A DNA stretch of 37,076 bases from Planctomycetia bacterium (GTDB lineage: Bacteria > Planctomycetota > Phycisphaerae > Phycisphaerales > SM1A02). Each line of letters begins with the position of its first letter. The first letter of the stretch is position 1. The notes under the pieces are model-generated. The model did no database searches. It worked only from the letters and a program-made list of their open reading frames with translations, and was not told where the DNA came from. Location: the NCBI GenBank assembly GCA_005790565.1, contig SXUJ01000174.1, positions 1-37,076 of the forward strand, given 5' to 3'. Below are positions 15,397 through 24,620 of the stretch, piece by piece. The position numbers and the translations under genes were made by a program.

Positions 15397-16027
15397 TGTT
15401 CTCTCCTTTGTGCTGATTACGCGGTTGGAGGCCCCGGGAAGTGAGTTCGCGGTGAAGCCAGGCACGGGCGAATGCCCAGTCTCCCTTCACGGTGCGCTCT
15501 GAAATGTCGAGGCATGCAGCGGTCTGCTCGACGGAGAGTCCCCCGACAAACCTGAGCCACGCAACCGCTGCAGCGCGAGGTGCGCGCGAATCGAGCTCGT
15601 CGAGTGCGGCGGTGACTGCGACCGAAACCTCTCCCTGCGCATCAGCTTCGATGCCAATCGCGGCAGCGTCGAGCGAGAGTTCGCTGGTTTCAAGCGCGAC
15701 TGCGTGATCACGGCGCTGTGATCGGTCGCGGCGCCTCGCAGCATCGACGACGATCTGCCCCATCATGCGGACGAGCGATCCGAACAGGTGCGCCCGGTTG
15801 TCGAATGCGGCGCCGCCGAGTTTCAAGTAGAGCTCATGCACGAGGACTGTTGTGTCGATTGGGCGGCGCGGCCCCTCGCGCGATAGCACGGTGCGTGCCA
15901 TCCGGTGCACTTCGTCGTACAACTCATGCCAGAGCGCGTGCAGCGCATTGTCTTGGCCGCCCTGATGGCGACGCAACAACTCTTCGATGATCTGCTGGCG
16001 TTGACCCGAATCCGCAAAGGTTGCCAC
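15383..16027 (-). CDS. ECF-type sigma factor (TIGR02999-like)
   Basis: This 214-aa protein has the sigma-70 ECF plan. Region 2 is near residues 25-95 (ALWHELYDEVHRMAR, HELYLKL, HLFGSLVRMM). Region 4 is near 145-195, with a helix-turn-helix in LSVEQTAACLDISERTVKGDW. The region 2 wording and the ARRRDRSQRRD linker are those of the sigma family expanded in Planctomycetota and Acidobacteriota, often encoded beside Ser/Thr kinases (TIGR02999 type). No anti-sigma factor is adjacent, so phosphorylation by the kinase transcribed divergently from 16152 is the likely control. That link is inferred from the neighbourhood. ATG 16027 gives a normal length. Its 3' end overlaps the kinase stub. Confidence 0.9.
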   Translation of the reverse strand: MATFADSGQRQQIIEELLRRHQGGQDNALHALWHELYDEVHRMARTVLSREGPRRPIDTTVLVHELYLKLGGAAFDNRAHLFGSLVRMMGQIVVDAARRRDRSQRRDHAVALETSELSLDAAAIGIEADAQGEVSVAVTAALDELDSRAPRAAAVAWLRFVGGLSVEQTAACLDISERTVKGDWAFARAWLHRELTSRGLQPRNQHKGENNAKP

Positions 16028-16151
16028 GGGAATCCTGCACTCTCCTGGAGACGCCGATCCAGCCTATCCCCCGGACAAGCGTCAGCGCGGCTGGTAAGGG
16101 GCAAAGTTCTCCGAGTATATTCGCGGCGCCGCGGGGCATCCGGATCAAACC
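16028..16151. promoter_or_regulatory. divergent promoter region with a 12-bp palindrome
   Basis: This 124-bp space separates the ECF sigma gene (leftward) from the kinase gene (rightward). It contains TATATT (16116-16121) in plus-strand orientation, read as TATACT in the other direction one base away, without a convincing -35 box on either strand. Next to it lies a perfect palindrome, CGCGGCGCCGCG (16122-16133). A shared operator or a promoter read by the ECF sigma itself is possible. Confidence 0.35.
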
Positions 16152-19058
16152 ATGAAACTCCCACGACTATGTGCCGTGCATGAGTGCTTCGCGCTTCTCC
16201 TCGATGGAGAGGAGGACGCAGCCGCGGCGCGCCATCCACCTGACATCATCGAGGAAGCCCGGCGGATTCTCGACGCCGATCGGACGCTGGACGCCAACGA
16301 CACTCCCGCGCCGTGTGCACAGGACGAGCACACCAATCTTGTCGGCACGTCCATCGCAGGATTCGAGCTCGTTGGATTCCTCGGCGCGGGTGCCAACGGT
16401 CAGGTCTACCTTGCGCGCCAATCTCGCCCAGACAGGCTCGTCGCCTTCAAACTGCTCTGGCCCTGCACGCGTGTTGAAGCACGCGATGCTGAACGGGAGA
16501 TTGCAGCTCTCGCGTCGCTCGAACACCAGGGGATCGCACGCCTCTATCAGGCCGGTACATGGGAGTGCGGTGGATCGTTCCGCACATGGCTCGCGATGGA
16601 GCATGTCGATGGCGCGCGCCCGCTCGACGCTTCGTTGATGAAGTCGATGTCACTGCACGAGCGCGTCTCGCTGCTTGCCGACCTCGCCGATGCCATCGCA
16701 TACGCGCACGGGTGCGGGATCATCCACCGCGACTTGAAGCCAGCGAATGTGCTTGTGGATGCGCGCGGACGGGCGGTCGTGATTGACTTCGGGCTCGCAA
16801 GGCGCGAGACCACCGCCACAGGGCGCACACTCACGATGCTCGGTGAGCGCGTCGTTGGCACGCTTGGATACATGGCTCCTGAGTCCCTCGAGCAGGGACG
16901 CGCACTCGATGCACGCGCTGACATCTTCTCGCTCGGCGCCATTGCGTACGACCTGTTCGCTGGCGCGCCGATGCGACCACTTGATGGAGGAACGGTCGCG
17001 CAGGCGCTTGCGACGATCCAGTCGAGTGTGCCCAAGCGGCTCGGAGCGATCGACAGTCGATTGCGGGGCGACCTCGATCGAATTGTGGCCAAGGCAACCG
17101 AGAGCGATCCATCTCGGCGGTACGCGGGGGCGGCGCTGTTTGCGCATGACCTGAGGCAGCATCTCATTGGACTGCCTGTGCTGATCGAACAACAGCGCCT
17201 CCGAGAGCGTGTGACACGATCGGTGCGAAGGCACTGGAGACTGACGGTTGCGCTGACGACATGCACGCTCGTGTTGATTGCAACGACGCTGATTTCGCTT
17301 CGCTTCGCTCACGAGACAGCAGCGCAGGCGAGGCGCGCAGCCCTCGCTGCTGCAGCGAGCGCGATTGAGGCGAATGACCAGCTCGCGTTCGGTCAGGCAA
17401 TTGGGGCACTGGATGATGACGGCAGCAGCGAGGTGGCGCTGCTCAAGCGAGCGCGTGTGTGCCGCGGTGAACCCGTCGAGTCAGGGAACTGGTACGCGGT
17501 GGTGTCGAACTCGGACCGAACGTGGATCGCCGGGGTCGTGCAGCACACCGGTTCACCGCAACTCGTCCGGCTCGAGGGGCTCAAGTGCAAGTGGTCCACT
17601 GCGGTTGGCGAAGTGTCGGTCGGTGGCGTCGCCATCTCGCCCGATGGCCGATTTATCGCGGTTGCCGAGAATGATGGTTCGCTGCTGATTGTCGCTGGCA
17701 ATGACGGCCGCGTGCTGCACGAAGTCGCGCCGATCCCTGGCGAGGAGGGCGGCGATGTCGCCTGGCGCGACGCTACAACCGTGGTCCACGCCGTGCACTC
17801 AGCGCGCATTGTCGAAGCGATCACGGGTGAGGTTCAGCGTGTGAGCGGCGACATCGGCATCGGCGAGACCCGTTCCATCGCTCGGCCTCACATGGGCGGA
17901 TTCATCCTTGCGGCAGAGGCTGGTGCATGCGTGATTGACGACAACCTCGAGGTGACGCAGCAGCTGGAGACGCCGCCGTATCGCCAGTCCGCTGCGGCGA
18001 GCCTCGTTGACGGCAGTGTCGTGCTCGGCGGGTGGGATCGCACGGTGCGCCGCTATCGAAGCGGGTCGTCGACTCCGCTGTGGACTGGGCGCGCGCACCG
18101 TGACATCATCTGGAGCATCGGCGTTCTGTCAGATGGACGGATCTGCTCGACTGGCGCCGACGGCATGCTCGTCATCTGGGATGCCGACACGGGTGCGCCG
18201 ACGGTGATGCCCGTATCGGATGTCATGTCTTGGTCGGTCGTCGTGATGGATGATGCTGTGTTGGTGGGCGGCGTCCCTGGTTTGCGGCGGATCCCGTTGG
18301 AAGATCTTGAAGCGTGGGTTGGAACGCCGGGAATTTCGCCAACGACGGTGACAAGCGCGCAGTGGAGCGCAAGCGTCGACGCGGAGGGGCGGGTGGCTGT
18401 GAAGAGCGGGGGTGGAAGCGCGGGCGAGCATGATGTGTCGTGCGCGGCGCTCGCAGGGAGGCGGCTGCAGAAGCTTGCGAGCACAAACGATCCTCGGTGG
18501 CTCGTGGCGGTTGATTCTGCGGGTGAAGTCAATGCGTTTGACGCGCTGACGGGCGCGCTGCTGTGGAGAACTGGAGTCGTGTCACACGACGATGATCATG
18601 AGCCTGGCGGAATAGCCGCCATCGCGGTCGATGCTGCCCGCGGGCGCGTGGTGCTCGCGTCGCGGCACGACGGATGTGTTGTGTTGTCGCTGGCCGATGG
18701 TTCGGTGCAGTGGAAGCGGCAAGTCGATGAACAGAGTGCGTGTGTGGGGGTGTCGCCCGTGGATGGAACCATCATTACTGGCGGTCGGCACGGACTGCTG
18801 GTGCGGCTCGATCCGCGCGATGGGGCAGTGCGAGCATCCGCGAGACATCAGCGCACGCGCCCGATCAGAATCGTGTTCACAAAAGACGGCACGCGCGCAG
18901 TCGTCGCTGGGAGCGACGGATCGCTCAGGCTCGTTGACTCAACCACGCTCGAAGAGTCGTTGGCGCTGCGCGTGTCGAGCGCACCGCTCGACGCGCTGTG
19001 GATCGCCGACGACGGCGTGTGGACCGTCGACCGCGAAGGAGTGAAGAGGAGGAGGTAG
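16152..19058 (+). CDS. Ser/Thr protein kinase with beta-propeller sensor half
   Basis: The 968-aa protein begins with a short leader (about 1-65). A protein kinase domain then runs from about residue 72 to 345. Visible motifs are the glycine loop GAGANGQVY, the ATP lysine in VAFKLL, the catalytic loop HRDLKPAN (H192, D194), DFGLA (212-216) and the GYMAPE activation segment. One transmembrane helix lies near 365-386 (TVALTTCTLVLIATTL). The remainder is a WD40/PQQ-like beta-propeller (repeated phrases such as VAISPDGRFIAVAENDG and GVSPVDGTIITGG), probably outside the membrane. It is a Hanks-type receptor kinase as expected in Planctomycetota. Being divergent from an ECF sigma gene, it may phosphorylate that factor. 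It ends 5 bp from the convergent DUF262 gene, with no hairpin between them. Confidence 0.93.
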   Translation: MKLPRLCAVHECFALLLDGEEDAAAARHPPDIIEEARRILDADRTLDANDTPAPCAQDEHTNLVGTSIAGFELVGFLGAGANGQVYLARQSRPDRLVAFKLLWPCTRVEARDAEREIAALASLEHQGIARLYQAGTWECGGSFRTWLAMEHVDGARPLDASLMKSMSLHERVSLLADLADAIAYAHGCGIIHRDLKPANVLVDARGRAVVIDFGLARRETTATGRTLTMLGERVVGTLGYMAPESLEQGRALDARADIFSLGAIAYDLFAGAPMRPLDGGTVAQALATIQSSVPKRLGAIDSRLRGDLDRIVAKATESDPSRRYAGAALFAHDLRQHLIGLPVLIEQQRLRERVTRSVRRHWRLTVALTTCTLVLIATTLISLRFAHETAAQARRAALAAAASAIEANDQLAFGQAIGALDDDGSSEVALLKRARVCRGEPVESGNWYAVVSNSDRTWIAGVVQHTGSPQLVRLEGLKCKWSTAVGEVSVGGVAISPDGRFIAVAENDGSLLIVAGNDGRVLHEVAPIPGEEGGDVAWRDATTVVHAVHSARIVEAITGEVQRVSGDIGIGETRSIARPHMGGFILAAEAGACVIDDNLEVTQQLETPPYRQSAAASLVDGSVVLGGWDRTVRRYRSGSSTPLWTGRAHRDIIWSIGVLSDGRICSTGADGMLVIWDADTGAPTVMPVSDVMSWSVVVMDDAVLVGGVPGLRRIPLEDLEAWVGTPGISPTTVTSAQWSASVDAEGRVAVKSGGGSAGEHDVSCAALAGRRLQKLASTNDPRWLVAVDSAGEVNAFDALTGALLWRTGVVSHDDDHEPGGIAAIAVDAARGRVVLASRHDGCVVLSLADGSVQWKRQVDEQSACVGVSPVDGTIITGGRHGLLVRLDPRDGAVRASARHQRTRPIRIVFTKDGTRAVVAGSDGSLRLVDSTTLEESLALRVSSAPLDALWIADDGVWTVDREGVKRRR

Positions 19059-19063
19059 GGGGG

Positions 19064-20788
19064 TTAGACCGCGGGCATCGATTCCACGCTCAGGAACTCA
19101 TTGAGCCGAACTGCGATGAGGCGGCGCCTCTCAGTCAAGAAGTCCAGAAACTGCTCGCGCGACAAGAGAGCAAGATCGGTCGGAACACACTGCGCGCGAA
19201 AGATCTCGTCGCCGTGTCGCGCAAGCAGTTCGGGGATGTATCTGGATGGCTCGCGCGCGCTTATCTTTCGATTCGCTTTGCCAGCGATGAACGCGAGGTT
19301 GGCAATGTCGTTCACTTGCCGAGGCTTGTAGACCCCTTCGAGGTACGCCTTGGGGAAAATGTGGTGACACTGGAGCCGCTGTTGCTGGCCCGGATGATCG
19401 AGAGCGATTCCCACATTGCTGTGCCAGTCCTTCGCGCCAGCGGCTCGGAAGCCCAAGAACATCGTCTTGAAGTATGCGCTGCGCTTGTCGCGGCCTTCGA
19501 GGTCGCTCGGTCGTACTTCAAGCGTGCCAACTTGTCGCTGCAATCGCTCGAAGAGCTCATCCACATTCCCACCGTCGCGCAGCACCGCGAGATCCTCATC
19601 CAACAGTGTTTCAGACGATGACCGAGAGTACCGGCCCTTTGCGTTGGCCAAGAGCGCCCAGCGGCGCAGTGCCTCAGCCTCCTCTTGAGAAATCTGATAG
19701 TTCCTCTTGTGGCCGAAGTACGCGATGGCGAGCGCGAGATAGTTCGAAGAGAGCAGCGCTGGGCTGTCGATGTGCGCGTTACTCTTGAGAAAGCTGAGCG
19801 AATACTCCATCGCAGGGCGACATTCGCTCCAGCCGTGTTCGAGCATCGCGCTGCTCATGCCACGCACTCTTCGAAAGCGTGACTGCGCCGTCGCGATGAC
19901 CATCAGATTGCGAATGTGAAGGCTCAAGTCAAAGTCGAACCCTTGCGCCGCACAGGAGTCGTCAAACTTCTCAAAAATCGCGAGTGAGTTACGCCACTTT
20001 GCGGTGACCTGCGCCAGCGCGAGATCAGAGCCTCGAAGTTTCGCACCGAGCGAGTTGACTCGGACGAAGACTTCGGTGACCTCGTCGTAACTCATGGAAC
20101 TCGGAAGCACTTCCATTCCGAACAAGTAGTTTCGAATCCCGCGGAGTCGCTCGAGTCGTGTGGTGTAACGGTCGTAACGAGGATCGTTGAAATCGGCGAC
20201 CCCAGCCTTCTTCAGGAAGGGCCGATCGCTTCCCTCCTTGAACACATCGGACACCGATACCCAGTTGGGCAGTTGCGCGAGACTCTTCGTACCAACCACA
20301 AATGCCATCCTCTCAAATCGCCGCTGTAGTTCTTCTTCGTCCGAATCTGGCGCGCCGTTGTCGGAAAGTTCGTCTTCATCGATGGATTCGTCGCTGTCGT
20401 CGTCATCGACTTCAGTCACCACCTCGAGTTCGTCGGGATGGTCTAAGTTAAAGCTAATCTCGACTGGCTTCTTACGGCCGCGAACGGTGACTGGCTTGCC
20501 AGCGAGCACGGCAGCGAGCGATGTGATGCGCTGCTGCCCATCCAACAACAAGCGATGAGCGCGAAAAGCAGGCACAGCCTGTTCAACAGCGGCGGCGCGA
20601 AGTGCAACCTCCTCGTTGGTCTCCCAGACGAGAATGGTGCCTGCGGGATACCCGCGGTAAAGCGAATCCAACAAGTCGCGAACGCGGGTTCCAGGCCACA
20701 CATAGCGGCGCTGCATCTCGGGAAGCACTAGGTCACGCCGCAGATACTGCTGGATCAGTTCATCCACCCGAATGTCAGTTCTTGCCAT
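19064..20788 (-). CDS. DUF262/HNH endonuclease-like protein (GmrSD/DUF1524 type)
   Basis: The 574-aa protein starts at ATG 20788 (MARTDIRVDEL). The N-terminal DUF262 domain has LPEMQRRYVW (22-31), YRGYPAGTILVW and the nucleotide-binding DGQQR (83-87). An acidic stretch near 120-150 (VDDDDSDESIDEDE) interrupts the domain. The C-terminal DUF1524-like part has the ββα-metal motif CHHIFPK (H475, H476), later Asn residues in NDIANLA and the NRK..A tail. This is the design of modification-dependent or nucleotide-activated restriction enzymes such as GmrSD. The gene overlaps the 3' end of the polymerase gene by 14 bp and is cotranscribed with the polysaccharide arm by position, which is unusual for a defence gene. 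A longer upstream frame lies inside the polymerase and is not used. Confidence 0.88.
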   Translation of the reverse strand: MARTDIRVDELIQQYLRRDLVLPEMQRRYVWPGTRVRDLLDSLYRGYPAGTILVWETNEEVALRAAAVEQAVPAFRAHRLLLDGQQRITSLAAVLAGKPVTVRGRKKPVEISFNLDHPDELEVVTEVDDDDSDESIDEDELSDNGAPDSDEEELQRRFERMAFVVGTKSLAQLPNWVSVSDVFKEGSDRPFLKKAGVADFNDPRYDRYTTRLERLRGIRNYLFGMEVLPSSMSYDEVTEVFVRVNSLGAKLRGSDLALAQVTAKWRNSLAIFEKFDDSCAAQGFDFDLSLHIRNLMVIATAQSRFRRVRGMSSAMLEHGWSECRPAMEYSLSFLKSNAHIDSPALLSSNYLALAIAYFGHKRNYQISQEEAEALRRWALLANAKGRYSRSSSETLLDEDLAVLRDGGNVDELFERLQRQVGTLEVRPSDLEGRDKRSAYFKTMFLGFRAAGAKDWHSNVGIALDHPGQQQRLQCHHIFPKAYLEGVYKPRQVNDIANLAFIAGKANRKISAREPSRYIPELLARHGDEIFRAQCVPTDLALLSREQFLDFLTERRRLIAVRLNEFLSVESMPAV

Positions 20789-22082
20789 GTGGTCTTCTGG
20801 AGTGTGACAGGGTACACGCAGCCGGATCGCAGAGCAGGGACGAAGTGGGGGGGGGTCGGTGTGGCAACTCTTGTGTCGCGCAAGGGCGCAAGCGGCCGAA
20901 GCAGAGCCCAACGATCATTGAGTGAAAGACCGCAAAGCGTAGATCGGAAAGTGTGACATTCGTCACCCCAATCACGACTGTTGCGGCAAACAGTGCGCTA
21001 GATAGGGCCGTAGTCAACCGGTCGGCGCGCTTTGTCAATAGAACAGAAATCACGGGGCCGACCAGCACAAGCAGGTACGCAGCGAGGCCCAACAGACCGT
21101 AGCGCCAAACTACCAGAAGGTACTCGCTATCAAAGTGAGCTCCCGTAGCCTCGAAGTGCTCTTGCCGTGGGGCGTTGCCAAACACTGGACTTCTCAGAGC
21201 TTCTTCTAACAACTCCCTCCACCGTCCCGCTCTTAACAGAAATGAATTGTGTTCGAAGATGTTCTCGCTGAACACCGACTCTACAAACGTTAGGGTGAGC
21301 CATCGGGAGAGGGACACGATCAGAAAGATGACAAGAAGCACAAGCAGGGAAGCGCCAATTGCTGCCTCTGCACTTCGCACACGAGAGGCGACTAGGAGCG
21401 ACAGCGCTGCCAGCATCGCGATCAATCCTGTTCTCGACTGAGCAAAAACGACGAGGACAAAACACAACCCTTCAAGAGCCGAATCTAGCGCACGCCGTCT
21501 ACCAGTCAGCCAAGCTGCTAGAAAGAGAAGGAGAAGGAGCGCCGCGTGGGCGTTTGGATTGGACGACAAGCCCGCAAATCGGTCGGACTCGCCTCGCTGA
21601 GCGAGTAGCGCCGCGGCCTCCACCGTCTGTGGTGTCGCATACGCCGCATAAAGGCCGCCAAAGGGGGAACTAGTCCACCAGCCAACGATCTGCCACGCGC
21701 ACACTGTCAAGTACACCGCACACAACCCAATGAACCAGCGCCCGAAGAGGCTCGCGAGCTTCTCTCGACTGCCTATCTCGAACCAGAGGATTGTCGAGCC
21801 GCCAGCGATGAGCACCGTCGAAATCTCGACGTAGTCCTGATAAACGTGGATTCTCTGGTTGGTCACAATCGATGCAAGGATGCACGCAACAAACAGTGCG
21901 AGCAACTTGAGATAGGTAGCCAGCCCGCTCGAACCCAACCGACGCGAAGTGAGCCAATCAAGCCGAACGGCCCCGTAAAATGCGAACAGTCCAAGAAGCA
22001 AAGCGCGAACATTTGTTTGCGCATGAAACGGCACAAACAATAGAAGTGCAACAACAGCAATGGCTGCTACTACCACTAGCAT
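20775..22082 (-). CDS. O-antigen polymerase/ligase-like membrane protein (Wzy family)
   Basis: The 435-aa protein is almost wholly hydrophobic, with about ten transmembrane segments. A larger periplasmic loop near the centre-to-end holds SSNPNAHAALLLL, QSRTGLIAML and the conserved region FGNAPRQEHFEATGAHFDSE. This is the layout of Wzy polymerases and O-antigen ligases, which join lipid-linked repeat units outside the membrane. It follows a glycosyltransferase gene with a 7-bp overlap and lies in the same arm as a Wzx flippase. The last about 35 residues (from RPCATQ to GKN) are non-hydrophobic and atypical. They begin next to a run of nine G/C bases, so the original reading-frame end may have been shifted. 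Confidence 0.85.
   Translation of the reverse strand: MLVVVAAIAVVALLLFVPFHAQTNVRALLLGLFAFYGAVRLDWLTSRRLGSSGLATYLKLLALFVACILASIVTNQRIHVYQDYVEISTVLIAGGSTILWFEIGSREKLASLFGRWFIGLCAVYLTVCAWQIVGWWTSSPFGGLYAAYATPQTVEAAALLAQRGESDRFAGLSSNPNAHAALLLLLFLAAWLTGRRRALDSALEGLCFVLVVFAQSRTGLIAMLAALSLLVASRVRSAEAAIGASLLVLLVIFLIVSLSRWLTLTFVESVFSENIFEHNSFLLRAGRWRELLEEALRSPVFGNAPRQEHFEATGAHFDSEYLLVVWRYGLLGLAAYLLVLVGPVISVLLTKRADRLTTALSSALFAATVVIGVTNVTLSDLRFAVFHSMIVGLCFGRLRPCATQELPHRPPPTSSLLCDPAACTLSHSRRPHGKN
20847..20855. repeat. G9 homopolymer inside the polymerase gene end
   Basis: Nine consecutive G (plus strand) encode the PPP of the polymerase tail on the minus strand. Slippage here would change where that gene ends and whether it overlaps the DUF262 start about 60 bp further on. 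It is a candidate phase-variation tract or an assembly error site. Confidence 0.6.
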
Positions 22083-23296
22083 GCCTCGACAACCGCCTCA
22101 TAGATTGACGTGAGACGTTTGGCGACGGAAGAGCCGCCGAATCTCAGTATCGCCTCGGTGGATATCAAAGAGGCGCTGTATTGCCCTAGGCTTTCTAACA
22201 CATGCTCCAATGCAATCGCCAAGTCCATCGGTGAGCCTACGGGCGTAAGTACGCCCGCCAGTGGAGACACGAAGTCCTCAGGCCCCCCGCATCTTGTGGA
22301 GACGACAGGCTTTCCCAGCACCATTGCCTCTGCCGCAGCTAGCCCGAAGGTTTCGTAGCGACTTGAGACTGCCAATACATCTACGTCCGACACCAAGTCA
22401 GGAATTCGATGAGGCGGCAAGTTCCCGAAGAAGACGACTTTCTCACGAACACCAAACTGTGCAGCGAGAGACTCTAGCGCCGACCGCTGCGGTCCATCCC
22501 CGACTAGCCAAAGCTCCAAATCAGAGTGTCTGCACACCAGGAAGGAAAACGCGCGGATTAGGTCTGCTTGGCTCTTGTTAGCGTCGAGCGATCCGATGTT
22601 GAGGATCCGACGAGTACTGTCCGAACTCCCTCGTGTGCGGCGTTGCGTACACATGAAGCGTGACGCAACTACGTTGGGAACAACGTGCACCAACGTTACG
22701 CCGAGCTTGAGTCTCAGCTCCGCTTTCAGCGATTGGCTAACGGCGATACACGCATCGGCCGCGCCAAGCGCGCGGCGAGCCAGAGACAACTCCCAATCAC
22801 TGAGGAGCCCCAAAGCGAATGCGCTGCTGTGCTCGGTAACGACAACGGGAATGCCGAACTTGCGCCCCAGATGGACAGCGATGGCGCCTCCATAAAGCGC
22901 GGAGTGAGCATGAAGCACATCCGGTCTACCAAAACGCGAACAGTATCGAGCGAACTGACTGCACGCCGCAGTCCTCCAAAGCAGGAACACGCCATAGGGG
23001 ACCTTGGGCAACGCAGCCCAGAAGTAGTCTCGAAGTACCACCAATCGGTCACGGTACTCTTGATCCAAAGTCTCCCATCTCAAGCACAAAGTTTTCAAAC
23101 TCCGCGGGTACTGGGCGATCACACCCACCCTGTGCCCATAGCAACTGAGCGCCTCAGCTTGATCTCTAAAGAACACTCCGGCTGAGTCTCGTTCATCTTT
23201 AGGGAACCACGACGGTACTACGAGAACGTGCACGCGGGGGCTACTTTGTAGTAGGAGTTGACACAGCGCGAACAGCAGCCCAAAGTGTGACACCAT
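22076..23296 (-). CDS. family 4 glycosyltransferase
   Basis: The protein (up to 406 aa) has the GT-B plan of GT4 enzymes. The N-terminal acceptor half has VLVVPSWFP, DSAGVFFRDQAEAL and VLHAHSALYGG, with VVVTEHSSA. The donor half has NIGSLDANKSQADLIRAF, LVGDGPQ and the sugar-nucleotide signature SRYETFGLAAAEAMVLGKP with the E-x7-E pair. It is expected to add a sugar to the lipid-linked repeat unit at the cytoplasmic face. The furthest start (23296) overlaps the flippase gene by 56 bp. GTG 23233, directly before the conserved HVLVVPSWFP, would leave a 7-bp gap and is a reasonable alternative; neither has a clear ribosome site. Confidence 0.88.
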   Translation of the reverse strand: MVSHFGLLFALCQLLLQSSPRVHVLVVPSWFPKDERDSAGVFFRDQAEALSCYGHRVGVIAQYPRSLKTLCLRWETLDQEYRDRLVVLRDYFWAALPKVPYGVFLLWRTAACSQFARYCSRFGRPDVLHAHSALYGGAIAVHLGRKFGIPVVVTEHSSAFALGLLSDWELSLARRALGAADACIAVSQSLKAELRLKLGVTLVHVVPNVVASRFMCTQRRTRGSSDSTRRILNIGSLDANKSQADLIRAFSFLVCRHSDLELWLVGDGPQRSALESLAAQFGVREKVVFFGNLPPHRIPDLVSDVDVLAVSSRYETFGLAAAEAMVLGKPVVSTRCGGPEDFVSPLAGVLTPVGSPMDLAIALEHVLESLGQYSASLISTEAILRFGGSSVAKRLTSIYEAVVEAC

Positions 23297-24620
23297 CGGT
23301 CCAACTTAGAAGCACACACGCGCGCCAGTCGTTCCGCGACAATCGGCAGTAAAGGATCAGTTTGAGTGTCGTGTTCAAGGTCAACGCGAGCGTTGTACTC
23401 AACGCTGCGCCGAGCATTCCAAAGCGCGGAGTCAGCAATATGCTGGCGCAAATGTTCAGCATTAATGCCGCTGAGGATGTCGCGAGGTTCAACTCAGGCC
23501 TTCCGCGTGCGGCGATGTCGTTGGCCAACACTTGTGAGGATGAAGCAAGGACGAATCCTGGGAGCAGAACGAACAAAGGGGCCACAGCCCCTGTGTACCT
23601 CGGCCCAAACCCGAACGCAATCAGTGGCACCGACAGTGCCGCAACCAATAGCGCCGCACAGAAGGTAACGGAGAGAACCCAGCGTGCGACGATGGGTGTG
23701 AGCACACGCTGGTCCGCCTCAATTCTTGACAGCAGCGACAGCCGTGGGAACAGCACAGTTCCAACCGCTTGCGGAATGAGCCAAATGCGCTCTCCGATGA
23801 GCGCAGCGATGGCGTACACTCCTGAGACTTCCGGTCCTAGAAAGAGGTTCACTAGTACGAGGTCCGCGCGATAGTTGATGTATGAGACAACGCTGCCGAG
23901 GTGTGACTTCAATCCATACCTGAGCAATGCGCTGGATGCCTCGGCCGCATCAACTCGATCACACGGTGCTAGGAAGAGCGGCCGAAGCCAATTCAGCGAC
24001 CAAATGACGACCGCAACTTGCGTTGCTATCTGAGCGCATAGAACCAAGATGACGTTCGAGGGGCTGGTGAGAGCCACCGCGACCACCGCCAAACAATAGA
24101 TCGCCGACTGTCCGAGCAAGATCAAGTTGAACGACCGAAAGTCTTGAAGCCCCTGGAAGGTCGCCTGCAGTAGGAAAGAGGCCAAATTGACTGGGAACAA
24201 CATCAACGCCACAATGAGCACCCACGGTTCCACACCCCGAAACAAACTTCCGCTGTATCCGATCAGCAGCAACCCGACGATCATCCCGAACAGACTCATC
24301 CAAGCGACAAGTCGAATGTACACCTCGATCAGTTGTCGGAAGCCAATCCGCGACGAACTAAGGAAGTAGATGCCCGCAGGAGCGAGTCCGAGGTTAAGAA
24401 AAGTTGAGAGCGATGCGGGTAGCAGTAACGCCACGGCGAGCATGCCATTACCCGTTGGCCCGAGCCATCTCGCCGTAACCCCGGCAGTTGCAAGTCCTAG
24501 GAGTGCTGATAGGACCTGCCGGACAAAAGTTCCGGCAATCAGTTTCGAGATCGCTCGAAGCCCGGTCCTCGATTCGCAGATGGGGCGGGTGCCAATATCT
24601 TCCTCTCGCCCGCTTGTCAT
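23241..24620 (-). CDS. polysaccharide flippase (Wzx/MATE-like)
   Basis: The 459-aa protein shows about 12 hydrophobic helices and phrases typical of the polysaccharide-export branch of the MATE fold. These include GTFVRQVLSALLGLATAGVT near the start, RYGLKSHLGSVVSYINYRAD in the middle with LVNLFLGPEVSGVYAIA, and VGTVLFPRLS. It would move lipid-linked repeat units across the inner membrane for the polymerase encoded two genes downstream. ATG 24620 overlaps the sulfotransferase stop (ATGA), so translation is coupled. The length is normal for Wzx (420-510 aa). Confidence 0.9.
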   Translation of the reverse strand: MTSGREEDIGTRPICESRTGLRAISKLIAGTFVRQVLSALLGLATAGVTARWLGPTGNGMLAVALLLPASLSTFLNLGLAPAGIYFLSSSRIGFRQLIEVYIRLVAWMSLFGMIVGLLLIGYSGSLFRGVEPWVLIVALMLFPVNLASFLLQATFQGLQDFRSFNLILLGQSAIYCLAVVAVALTSPSNVILVLCAQIATQVAVVIWSLNWLRPLFLAPCDRVDAAEASSALLRYGLKSHLGSVVSYINYRADLVLVNLFLGPEVSGVYAIAALIGERIWLIPQAVGTVLFPRLSLLSRIEADQRVLTPIVARWVLSVTFCAALLVAALSVPLIAFGFGPRYTGAVAPLFVLLPGFVLASSSQVLANDIAARGRPELNLATSSAALMLNICASILLTPRFGMLGAALSTTLALTLNTTLKLILYCRLSRNDWRACVLLSWTDGVTLWAAVRAVSTPTTK

